Shown one piece after another: positions 46,042 through 54,365 of a DNA stretch of 64,000 nucleotides. Both the position numbers and the translations under genes were made by a program. Each line of letters starts with the position of its first letter. Position 1 is the first letter of the stretch. Source of the DNA: CAWIKY01 sp963836905 (GTDB lineage: Bacteria; Pseudomonadota; Alphaproteobacteria; Caulobacterales; Hyphomonadaceae); assembly GCA_963836905.1 (NCBI GenBank), contig CAWIKY010000006.1, positions 310,001-374,000 of the forward strand. The letters run 5' to 3'. The notes below the pieces were generated by a model, which was not told the origin of the DNA, did not search any database, and saw only the letters and a program-made list of their open reading frames with translations.

Positions 46042-47598
46042 TCACGGCCTGCGCTGCGGGCGCACCTCTCCGGTCCGGGCGGCCTCCACCATCCGGTCGG
46101 CATGGTGCACGAAATCGACCAGCCTCGGCCTTGTGTCGCGCGGGTCGATGATGTCCTCGGCCAGGAACGCCTCTGCCGTCCGGAAAGGTGAGCGGATCGC
46201 ATCGAACTTTGCGTGCAGCGATGCCAGAAGCGTGTCCGGGTCTTCGGCCTCGGACAATTCCTTGCGGAACGCCGCCTCGATTCCGCCCTGCATGGGCAGC
46301 GAGCCCCAGTCTCCCGACGGCCAGCAATAGCGCCATTTTGTGCGCGACGGGTTCATCATCGCCGAGCCCGCCAGCCCGTAGGCCTTGCGCACCACGAAGG
46401 CGCAGACCGGCACCCGCGCCTGGTACATCGCTGCCATCGCCCGCACGCCGAGCCGTGTCACGCCCTCGCGCTCATGGCGCACGCCCACGGCAAAGCCCGG
46501 GCAGTCGACGAAATGTACGATGGGCAGGTTGAAGGTGTCGCAGAGATCGACATGCCGGATGACCTTTTCGCAGGTGTCGGCTGTCCAGGCGCCATCCAGA
46601 AAGAACGGGTCGCCCGCCAGAATGCCCACCGGAAAGCCGTCCACACGGGCAAACCCGGTCGCGATGGAGCGGCCCCACAATGCCCCGATCTCGAAGAAGC
46701 TGCCCTGATCGACGCACGCTTCGATGATGCGCCTCGGTTTGTAGGCCGTCTTGCCATCGGTCGGCACGATGTCGATCAGGCTCTCTTCGCGACGGTTCGC
46801 ATCGTCTGCCGGGGCGGTTCGCGCCGGTTTTTCGAACACCGAGGAGGGCATGTAGGAGAGGAAGCGACGCACCCGCTCGAAGGCTTCGGCTTCTGTCTCG
46901 ACTGCATCGTCCACGGTGCCGTTGCGGGCCTGTATCTGCCAGCCGCCCAGCTCTTCCTTCGTCACATCCTCGCCGACAGCGCGGGCGACTGGCGGGCCTG
47001 CGACGAAGACCTGGGAGAGATCCTTCACCATCACCGAATAATGGCTCGCCCCGACCCGGCCGGCCCCCAGCCCCGCGCAGGGCCCGAGCGCCAGCGCGAC
47101 CACGGGCACGGCGGAAAGGTTGGCGACGACCCATTCCCAGCCGGGGGTTTGCGGAATGTAGGTGCGCGGGTCGGTTTCGAGCATCTTCACCGAGCCGCCC
47201 CCGCCTGTGCCGTCCACCAGTCGTACGATGGGCAGGCGGTATTCATTGGCCATCTGCTCGGCCATGACCATTTTCTGCCAGATCGAGGCGTCTGCCGCCC
47301 CGCCGCGTACCGTGAAGTCGTCGCCGAGGATCACCGCAGGCACTCCGCCTACACGCGCACGGCCGATCACCATGTTGGCCGGGCGAAACTCTGTCAGCTC
47401 GTTGTCGTCGTCATAGGCGGCCTTGCCGGAAATCTTGCCGATTTCCTGAAAGCTTCCGGCATCGCAGAGAAAAGCCACCCGCTCGCGTACCGTCAGCTTG
47501 CCGCGCCCGCGCTGACGCGCCACCGGCTCCTCGCCGCCCATGGTCTCAGCCAGCCGTTCGCGTCGGCGCAGTTCCTCGATGTGTGGTTTCCAGCTCAT
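46042..47598 (-). CDS. Acyl-CoA carboxylase carboxyltransferase (beta) subunit
   Basis: 518 residues from ATG 47598 (GGGAGG ribosome-binding site). Biotin-dependent carboxyltransferase fold of the PccB/MccB family, two crotonase-like halves: acyl-CoA binding GKLTVRERVAFLCDAGSFQE, GGSVKMLETDPRTYIPQTPG, LGPCAGLGAGRVGASHYSVM, and CoA/biotin region VDCPGFAVGVRHEREGVTRL. Would transfer CO2 from carboxybiotin to a propionyl-, methylcrotonyl- or related acyl-CoA. The biotin carboxylase/carrier subunit is not adjacent, so substrate stays open. Confidence 0.9.
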   Translation of the reverse strand: MSWKPHIEELRRRERLAETMGGEEPVARQRGRGKLTVRERVAFLCDAGSFQEIGKISGKAAYDDDNELTEFRPANMVIGRARVGGVPAVILGDDFTVRGGAADASIWQKMVMAEQMANEYRLPIVRLVDGTGGGGSVKMLETDPRTYIPQTPGWEWVVANLSAVPVVALALGPCAGLGAGRVGASHYSVMVKDLSQVFVAGPPVARAVGEDVTKEELGGWQIQARNGTVDDAVETEAEAFERVRRFLSYMPSSVFEKPARTAPADDANRREESLIDIVPTDGKTAYKPRRIIEACVDQGSFFEIGALWGRSIATGFARVDGFPVGILAGDPFFLDGAWTADTCEKVIRHVDLCDTFNLPIVHFVDCPGFAVGVRHEREGVTRLGVRAMAAMYQARVPVCAFVVRKAYGLAGSAMMNPSRTKWRYCWPSGDWGSLPMQGGIEAAFRKELSEAEDPDTLLASLHAKFDAIRSPFRTAEAFLAEDIIDPRDTRPRLVDFVHHADRMVEAARTGEVRPQRRP

Positions 47599-47724
47599 GT
47601 CGCCTCCCGCTACGGGCATGAAGCTACCGCATCCCGCACGCTTTGCGAGCCTTGTTTCGGCTCTCAAGCCGCTGCCCTGCGGTTTGAAGGCGGTGTGTCA
47701 GGCCCGGCAGGTCCTGCCAAAAAA

Positions 47725-47752
47725 GAGAGCCGCTCCTTTCGGAACGGCTCTC
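47725..47752 (-). terminator. Intrinsic terminator after rhamnose-locus TonB receptor
   Basis: Stem GAGAGCCG / CGGCTCTC with an internally paired TCC/GGA loop; on the minus strand the stem is followed by TTTTTT. Ends transcripts from the receptor gene 24 bp beyond its repaired stop. Confidence 0.88.
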
Positions 47753-47775
47753 AGGCATGGGAGATGTGAGTTTCG

Positions 47776-50417
47776 TCAGAACACGTAACTGGCCGTCACG
47801 AAGAAGGACCTCGGCTGCGCTGTCACGATGGAGAAGTTCTGGTTCGGATTGTTTTGCACAGAACTTCTGGCGTCAGTCCCTGGCGGTCGAGCGAGTTCAG
47901 GAAGCCGCCCGATGGGGACCAGCTCAAGACGCCTTCTTCCTCGTTGAGAACATTCTTGATGTCCGCACCGATCCGGAGGTTTTCCGTCAGCATGAACGAC
48001 GCACCGGCGTCGAAGATGGAAAAAGCCGGCAATTCGAACGCGTTGTTGCGGTTCGCTGGACGGTCGCCCAGATAGTTCCAGGTGAGGAACGTCTCGAACC
48101 GGTCCGTTGGCGCATAAGAGAGCGTCGTGCGGGCGAGAATGTCGGGCACATTGTCGGCGTCACCGTCCGGGATCAGAACAAGTGTATCGTCTGCGCGCGT
48201 CGGTGCATTGGCAAGGAACGAACCGAAGCCGCTGGCCTCGGACGTTTGCAGGGTGAGGGCCGTCCGCAGGTTCAGGGCATTGGTGAACTGATAATCGGCC
48301 TCGATCTCCAGGCCTGTCGTAACAAGTTTGCCCGCAGTAGGCGGCGGGCTGTAGGGAACGCCATTCTCGTCGCTGAAAAGCTGCGTGCTGGTGACGTTAT
48401 CCAGTTCGCTCCAGAACGGGTAAACAGCCAGATTAAGCTTGTCGGTACGGTATTTAACCCCGACTTCGAACTGCTGGATTTCCTGCGGCTCGATAAAGAG
48501 CGTGGAGACCTCGTCCGGCGTATCAAGATCAACCATTGACTGGAAATCCGGTGCCTTTTCCCCGCTGGAATAGCGCGCATATCCCGAGAGGTTCTCTGAA
48601 AACTCGTAGGCGAGCGATGCCGAGTACGACAGATAATCATAGTCGCGCTGGGCGCTGATTGGCGGCCCCTGCACGTTCGTGAGATTGTCGTAGAGCGTCA
48701 GTGGATTGCCGTCCGTACCGCCACGGGTTGGATCGTTGGCGTTCGGCGGCGGCCCGCCGACACGGTTGGTGACGTCGTACTCGATGCTTTCATACCGCAC
48801 GCCCCAGTCAAAGGTCAGTGCGTCGGTGATTTCCCAGTTGTGGCCGAAGAAAAGGGAATACTGGTCCTGGCTACCGGTGTTTTCCGCGCCGCCGCTGATC
48901 GTATCGCCGAGTGCTGCGAAGCCAGCGGGTGAGGTTACCTGCACCACGGACCCATCGGCCCGGGTCAAGGTTACATCATAGAGCTGCGGCTGATCCTGAA
49001 TACCGGATATACCAATGCCGCCACCGTCTATCGTGCGGCGAATATCAGCTGACGCGAGAAATACACCGGCTGCGAAAGAATGTGCGCCGAACGACTTGCT
49101 GACCTGGAACTGGTTGAGCACTTCCTCGACTTCATAGAGCGGATCGAAGGCCACTTGAGTGAGGACGCCGTTTGGCAGAATGCCCTGGTTTGGAAGATTG
49201 TTGACGGTCACAGTGTGATCGAACCCGCTCACGCTCACGACCTGCGCAGCAAGATTGCCATTGCGCGGATCGCGGAACTCGTACGTGCCCGGCTGACCCA
49301 GCGTGTTGTTGAGGATGTAGACAAAAATATCGTTGACCGGGATCGCGAAGATAACCGCGCCGGTGTTCCAGTCCGTCGAGCTGTCCTGATAGCGAAACTT
49401 GTTGGTGACTGTCAGATCATTGCCGAAATCATGTTCCCAGCCGACCGAGATCGCTGTCTGCTCTGACTCGACCAGCTGGCTGCCATCCCATGTGCTCGTG
49501 CCGCCACGGGGGTTCTGCCAGGAATGCGGTGCCGCAGGCGGAAGAACTGAATCGGTTGCGTTGATGCCGGGTGCAAAGGTCGGATCGTCGAAGTTGGTCG
49601 CAGGGAGAAACTCGAAGAAGCCGTTATTGTCGTTCAGGTATTTTGCTCCGAAAGTCAGTTCGCCGTCACCATAATCCCAGATGAGACTAGCGCGGATCTG
49701 GCCCCCTTCATTGAGGTTGTATCCCGGGTATCGCGCGCCTTCGGCCTGACGATAGAAGCCACCGACCGAATAGAAGAGATTGCCCTGATCGCCGATCTCG
49801 TCGCCATGGTAGAAGTCGCCGCGGTAATATGGGTTTTCGCCGTCGCCCTCGAGCCCGACGCGAAGAGCGATCTCGCTGCCTGGATTGGAGCGCCCGTTCT
49901 TGGAGATATAGTTGAAGATGCCGCCCGGCGCGTTCGGGCCGGTAATCGTCGCGCTGCCGCCGCGCAGGGCTTCCAGACGTCCAAGAGTCAGGTCAGGCCG
50001 TGCGAAGAAGTCGGGACCATAATTCGTGAGAAGCGTGTTCGAGACAGGAAGTCCGTCTTCCTGCAGGGACACGTAAAAATATCCCCGCGAAGCCTCAGTC
50101 GAGCCTGCCGAAACGCCGCGTGAGTAGACGACGTTTCGAATCTCGCCGAAGCCGGAATTCACGAAAACGCCCGGAACTGACTTCAGAAGGTCAGCCGCGC
50201 TTGTTGGTGCGGCCTGCCGGATCGCGTCTTCATCAAGTGCTGTAACAGCGACGGGCGCGTCCTCAAGCGATGTTTCCTGAAAGACGCCGGTTACGATGAC
50301 CTGGTCGAGACGCTTGTCGTCATCGGTGGCAGGCGTCTGCGCGGTTTGCGCGAAAGCTGCCATTGGAAAAGTGAAGGCAAGTGTGGCCGCAGTCGTCAGC
50401 AAGAACGTCCGTCTCAT
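47776..50417 (-). CDS. TonB-dependent receptor of the rhamnose-glycan locus, frameshifted at C-terminus
   Basis: Outer-membrane glycan importer of about 880 residues. Signal peptide FPMAAFAQ, TonB-box-like QVIVTG, plug with APTSAADLLKSVPGVFVNSG and LEALRGGSATITGPNAPGG. The first frame ends early (LCKTIRTRTSPS, stop 47823). A one-base shift near 47855-47870 gives SVQNNPNQNFSIVTAQ and the barrel end FFVTASYVF, stopping at 47776 just before a terminator. The upstream operator pair (50436-50471) and the neighbouring sulfatase and symporter place it in uptake of a rhamnose-containing glycan. Confidence 0.88.
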
Positions 50418-50435
50418 AAGCGTTTCCCCTTAACG

Positions 50436-50471
50436 TGATCGTTATCGATCATCTATAGTCATTATCGATCA
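50436..50471. promoter_or_regulatory. Paired operator sites before TonB receptor gene
   Basis: TGATCGTTATCGATCA (50436-50451), a perfect palindrome with TTAT spacer, and TAGTCATTATCGATCA (50456-50471), starting exactly 20 bp apart. Immediately upstream of the AAGGGG ribosome-binding site. Probable target of the DeoR-type regulator at 53582-54355; related pairs occur at 53498 and 60405. Confidence 0.75.
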
Positions 50472-50516
50472 CACGAAACACCGAATCCGTCAATCACCTA
50501 TTGCCCGCTTTACGAT

Positions 50517-52022
50517 TTATTCCGGAGGGGTATTGCCCGGTCGCATGCTGGCCAGCAAACTGTCGAGGAGTTCGGGAGTCATTTGCTGGCGACGCCACCA
50601 TTGATCGGCGCGTGCCGGATCATATTCGATGTTCTTGCGCGGAAACTTTGCGCCATAAGCTTGCAGCAGCGTGTCCATGGTGGTCGACAGTCGCTCACGA
50701 ACGTCCGGTTCGACGGTCGCGAGATCTTGGCTTTCACCGACGTCTTTTGTGAGATCGAAAAGTGTTTCAGCTCCAGTTTCCCACTCGCGGATCAGCTTCC
50801 ATTTCCCGATGCGGATCGAGGTGGACGGCGTACCGTGATGATAATGCGGATAGTGGATCAGGATTGGCCGTTCCTCGGACGCCGGCATATCGCCGGCGAG
50901 CAACGGAGCAAGGGAACGACCATCGCTTTCGAACGTCACCGAAAGGCCCGCAAGATCGAGCACGGTCGGTAGGACGTCGCTGAGCGAGCCGGGAAGCGAG
51001 ATGACCCGTCCTTCGTCTATCCGGCCCGGTTGATAGATGATCAAAGGCACACGGATGCCGCCTTCGTGCACATTGCCTTTTTCGCCGCTGAGCGGAAGAT
51101 TCTGCGTTATTATGGGACCTGCGCCGTCAAATCGCCGGATCAACCCGCCATTGTCCGAGACGAAAAAGATCACAGTGTTCTCAAGCTGTCCCGACGCCTT
51201 CAACCCGTCGACCATCTTGCCGACCATCGCATCGAGTTCTGCCACCATCGCGCCGTAGTCGGCGCTCCTTTCTCCGGAACCTCCAAAGGCTGCGATACGC
51301 TCGGCGGCCTCGGCGCTCGCCAGCTCTTTGGCGTCCAGCGGAATGTGCACGAGGAAAGGGTGAAGTTCGACATAGAAAGGCGCGTCATCTTCCGCGCCGA
51401 CCACGTCGAACGCGCGTTCGACGAGAAATTCGCTGAGCGGGAGATCATCGGTGCGTGGCGATGCAGGCAGGGCGGCATAATTGCCTTCCTGATGGCCGCC
51501 AATCGTGACGCTGACATCTTCGAATCCGAACGCGCCCGGACCGTTTGTTGCCGGATTGCCAAGGTGCCACTGGCCGAAATATCCGGTTCGATACCCCGCG
51601 CCTGCCAAAAGCCGCGCAAGGCTCTGCGTTGCAGGCGGTAGCGCTTCGGGCACGACCGGTGTTTCCAGCGCCTCGAAACGTCGCCAGTGACCGGGCAGAA
51701 AATCAGTTATTCCAAATCGTGCAGGGTTCTGGCCCGACAGAAGCTGGGCCCGCGACGGTGAGCACACAGGATAGGCGTAGAAGTCAGTAAAAAGCACGCC
51801 CTCCCGTGCCATTTTCGTCAGGTTTGGCGTGTCGTACGGCGAAGGCGCAAGAGCCGACAGATCGGCCCAGCCAAGATCGTCAGCAACAATAACCACGAAG
51901 TTTGGCCTCGCAGGTTTTTGATCCGGTCCATCCGGCATCTGCGCGTTAGCCGGAATACCCATAAGCAGGGCAAAGGCGCTGAGTACGGCTATCAGGTGCT
52001 TTGAAACTTTCATCGGGCTCAT
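50517..52022 (-). CDS. Periplasmic sulfatase (formylglycine type)
   Basis: 501 residues with signal peptide (LIAVLSAFALLMGIPANAQ). Alkaline-phosphatase-superfamily sulfatase: metal site FVVIVADDLGWADLS, formylglycine motif CSPSR at Cys87 (VCSPSRAQLLSGQNPAR), GYRTGYFGQWHLG, FFVSDNGG. The Cys must be matured by a formylglycine-generating enzyme or anSME, not in this window. The locus suggests it desulfates a rhamnose-containing oligosaccharide in the periplasm before uptake (inference). 54 bp downstream of the GPH symporter on the same strand, so probably one transcript. Confidence 0.92.
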   Translation of the reverse strand: MSPMKVSKHLIAVLSAFALLMGIPANAQMPDGPDQKPARPNFVVIVADDLGWADLSALAPSPYDTPNLTKMAREGVLFTDFYAYPVCSPSRAQLLSGQNPARFGITDFLPGHWRRFEALETPVVPEALPPATQSLARLLAGAGYRTGYFGQWHLGNPATNGPGAFGFEDVSVTIGGHQEGNYAALPASPRTDDLPLSEFLVERAFDVVGAEDDAPFYVELHPFLVHIPLDAKELASAEAAERIAAFGGSGERSADYGAMVAELDAMVGKMVDGLKASGQLENTVIFFVSDNGGLIRRFDGAGPIITQNLPLSGEKGNVHEGGIRVPLIIYQPGRIDEGRVISLPGSLSDVLPTVLDLAGLSVTFESDGRSLAPLLAGDMPASEERPILIHYPHYHHGTPSTSIRIGKWKLIREWETGAETLFDLTKDVGESQDLATVEPDVRERLSTTMDTLLQAYGAKFPRKNIEYDPARADQWWRRQQMTPELLDSLLASMRPGNTPPE

Positions 52023-52076
52023 CGCGGTGTCTCCTGCTGGAAATCCAAATTTCAGCCGTTGCCACGGCGCTTTTTG

Positions 52077-53418
52077 TCAGGAAAGTGCGCCGAGCCGTGA
52101 GCGTTTCAGGTCGAGCATGATCGCGATCATCACGAAATGGCCGACAATTGGCGGCAGGAGCGTGAAAAGCGCGGTGATGAGACCGTCTCCCGGTGCCAGC
52201 ACGTCCGGAGAGATACCGGCGGCCTGCAGGCCGATATAGCCGATGCCAACGGCTACGGCCTGACCGAGTTTGGTTGTCAGCGTCGCGAACGCATAATAGG
52301 TGCCGCTGGGGTTCACCATAGTCGATTTGTGTTCGATATCCACCAGATCGGCGATGATCGAGCGGGTCAGGAAGATCCAGACGCCCATCGTCGAACCGAA
52401 CAAAACTTGCACGATCAGCGCGGCGACGAGATCGCCTTTCGGGATGAAGAAGAAGGCGGCGATGACCGGAATGGTCAACGCTGACGAAAGCGCCACGGCG
52501 TTTTCCTTGCCGATGCGCGCGCTGATCCCGACCCAGGCCGGAACGAAGATCACGCCGCTGGCAAAGAAGGCGAGCAGGAGCAGTCCGGCCCGGTCCGGCA
52601 TTTGTAGCCATGCGCCGGAAAAGAAGACGAACGTACTGAGCAGCATGCCGCCCGCTATCCCCTGCACGAAATCGGCAAACAGGATCTTGCGGAACGGAAC
52701 CGAGGCAAAGGCACCTTTGATGCTGGCGAGGATGCCCGGCGAGGTACCTTCCCCTTTTTCCGGAAGCGGCGGTTCAGGCGTCAGCCAGACCGAGAGGAGG
52801 ATGCACGGGGTGATGAAGATCAGGGCGAAAAGGCCCATTGCCTCGACGCGTTCGCGGGTCGGGTCCGCCGCGCCCTGCTCGACGAATGCAGGCAGGACAA
52901 GCGCGCAGAGCGTACCAACGATCCCGGCAATGACGATCGAGCCTTGCAGGCGTGAGCGGTCATGATAGTCGCCCGCCACATCTGCTGCCCAGGCATAATG
53001 GGTAATGGTCAGCATGGTGAAGCCAATGAAGGCCACGAAAAGCGATATGACCAGCCAGGCTGCACCGACACCTTCCGGCGGAAAGAACAGGGCCCAGCCG
53101 CCCAGAAGCAAGACCGGGAGACTTGCCAGCAACCACGGTCTGCGACGCCCGTGCGGCGTGCGGGTTGCATCGCTGAGCGCGCCCATGGCCGGATCGATAA
53201 GGATGTCCCAGAAGCGGGCCAGCATGAAGATCAGCCCGACCGTCCCAAGCGAGAGGCCCGTCGCCGACGCGTAAAAAGGTGGCAGATAGGCACTTAGCGG
53301 AAAGTTCATCGCCGCGGCGGGGAGCGCGGGAAGGGCGAAGAGGCACAATCGTCCGAAAGAGATCCGGTTTCGGCGTTGCCGTGGCCTTTCCCTGACCGGC
53401 GGTGTCGATGACCGTCAT
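52077..53418 (-). CDS. GPH-family (glycoside-pentoside-hexuronide) symporter, frameshifted near N-terminus
   Basis: Inner-membrane sugar-cation symporter of about 446 residues, 12 helices, with the GPH/MFS loop motif MGALSDATRTPHGRRRPWLL. The main frame opens only at a TTG inside helix 1 (53348). One surplus G in CCGG near 53365 reconnects it to MTVIDTAGQGKATATPK followed by ISFGRLCLFALPALP, giving a normal N-terminus from ATG 53418. That ATG overlaps the stop of a short leader ORF (ATGA). ATG 53487 in the same frame is an alternative start but has its Shine-Dalgarno directly abutting it. Likely imports rhamnose or a rhamnosyl oligosaccharide. Confidence 0.83.
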
Positions 53419-53477
53419 CGCTGTTTCGATGCAAAGTTCTGCGAGCTGGCAATCGCCCGCGCCTGTCTCGTAACCAT
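53415..53477 (-). CDS. Possible 20-codon leader peptide upstream of GPH symporter
   Basis: Short ORF MVTRQARAIASSQNFASKQR ending at TGA 53417-53415, with GGGAGG 10 bases before its ATG, the only good Shine-Dalgarno here. Its stop overlaps the proposed symporter ATG as ATGA. It may couple translation of the symporter; equally it may be incidental, given the sequence errors in this window. Confidence 0.35.
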   Translation of the reverse strand: MVTRQARAIASSQNFASKQR

Positions 53478-53497
53478 GCTCCGACATCCTCCCGCAA

Positions 53498-53533
53498 TGA
53501 TCGTTATCGATCTATTATGATCGCCAGTGATCG
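53498..53533. promoter_or_regulatory. Paired operator sites before GPH symporter gene
   Basis: TGATCGTTATCGATCT (53498-53513) and TGATCGCCAGTGATCG (53518-53533), starting exactly 20 bp apart, directly upstream of the leader/symporter ribosome-binding site. Same family as the sites at 50436 and 60405. Confidence 0.72.
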
Positions 53534-53581
53534 TATGGATAGGGTGGGCGGTCAAGAGACGGCGTTTACGCCCTCATCCGG

Positions 53582-54355
53582 TCAGGCGTCTGCAGGCACC
53601 AGATGCAGGGTGATGCCTGCTGATACGATCATGTCGCGATTGGCGTCGGACAAACCGTCATCGGTCACCAGAGCGCTGATCCGGTCCAGACCGCAGAGGA
53701 TGAGACTGGCCTCTTCGGAGAACTTGGAACTGTCCGCCAGAACGATCAGGTTGTCGGCGCGCGCGATCATCCGCTGCTCGGCATGAACGAGGATGGAATC
53801 GGTCTGCAGCAGCCCGCGCGGGGAAAGCGCGCCTGCGCCGATAAACATCTTCGAGGCGGCATACTGGTTCACCCCGTTATTCTCGAATGGTGAGAGGATG
53901 ATGTCCTGCTCGCGGTAAATCTCGCCACCCGGCACGTGCAGCCGCACCGTTGGTTCGGAAAGCAGTTCCTGCACGATGGGAATCGAGTTGGTCAGGACCT
54001 GCAGCGAGCGGCCGCGCAAATGCGGACACATGAAGAAGGTGGTCGACCCGGCATCGATGATGATCGCTTCGCCATCGCGGCAAAGCCCGGCGGCCGCACG
54101 GGCAATGGCCTTCTTCTGCGATACATTGGTGAGGATGTTGCGCGCGAACGGGGTTCCGCGCAGACGGTTGTCGTTGTGCGTCGGCTCCGCTCCGCCATGC
54201 ACCCGCCGCAATTGCCCGCTGGAGGCAAGAACATTGAGATCGCGGCGGATCGTGGCCGGGGAGGCATCGGTCGCTTCGCAGAGATCGGCGACGGACGCGG
54301 CCGGCGCGCTCTCGAGTATCCTCAGGATTTCGCGCTGGCGGTTGGATTGTCTCAT
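53582..54355 (-). CDS. DeoR/GlpR-family transcriptional regulator (RhaR-like)
   Basis: 257 residues from ATG 54355. N-terminal DeoR helix-turn-helix: RQREILRILESAPAASVADL, TDASPATIRRDLNVLASSGQ, LRRVHGGAEP. C-terminal sugar-phosphate-sensing (ISOCOT) domain with DAGSTTFFMCPHL and IVLADSSKFSEEASLILCGL. By analogy with RhaR of Rhizobium rhamnose operons it should repress the locus and respond to a phosphorylated rhamnose intermediate. Last gene of the rhaD-rhaI-GH78-regulator transcript, 10 bp after the rhamnosidase stop. Probable binder of the paired TGATCG sites. Confidence 0.88.
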   Translation of the reverse strand: MRQSNRQREILRILESAPAASVADLCEATDASPATIRRDLNVLASSGQLRRVHGGAEPTHNDNRLRGTPFARNILTNVSQKKAIARAAAGLCRDGEAIIIDAGSTTFFMCPHLRGRSLQVLTNSIPIVQELLSEPTVRLHVPGGEIYREQDIILSPFENNGVNQYAASKMFIGAGALSPRGLLQTDSILVHAEQRMIARADNLIVLADSSKFSEEASLILCGLDRISALVTDDGLSDANRDMIVSAGITLHLVPADA

Positions 54356-54365
54356 TCCGGTCCGT

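Noticed and set aside
46213..47769. 518-residue plus-strand ORF opposite the carboxyltransferase
   Set aside because: The minus-strand protein is an unmistakable carboxyltransferase; the antisense reading is His/Arg/Pro-rich with no domain.
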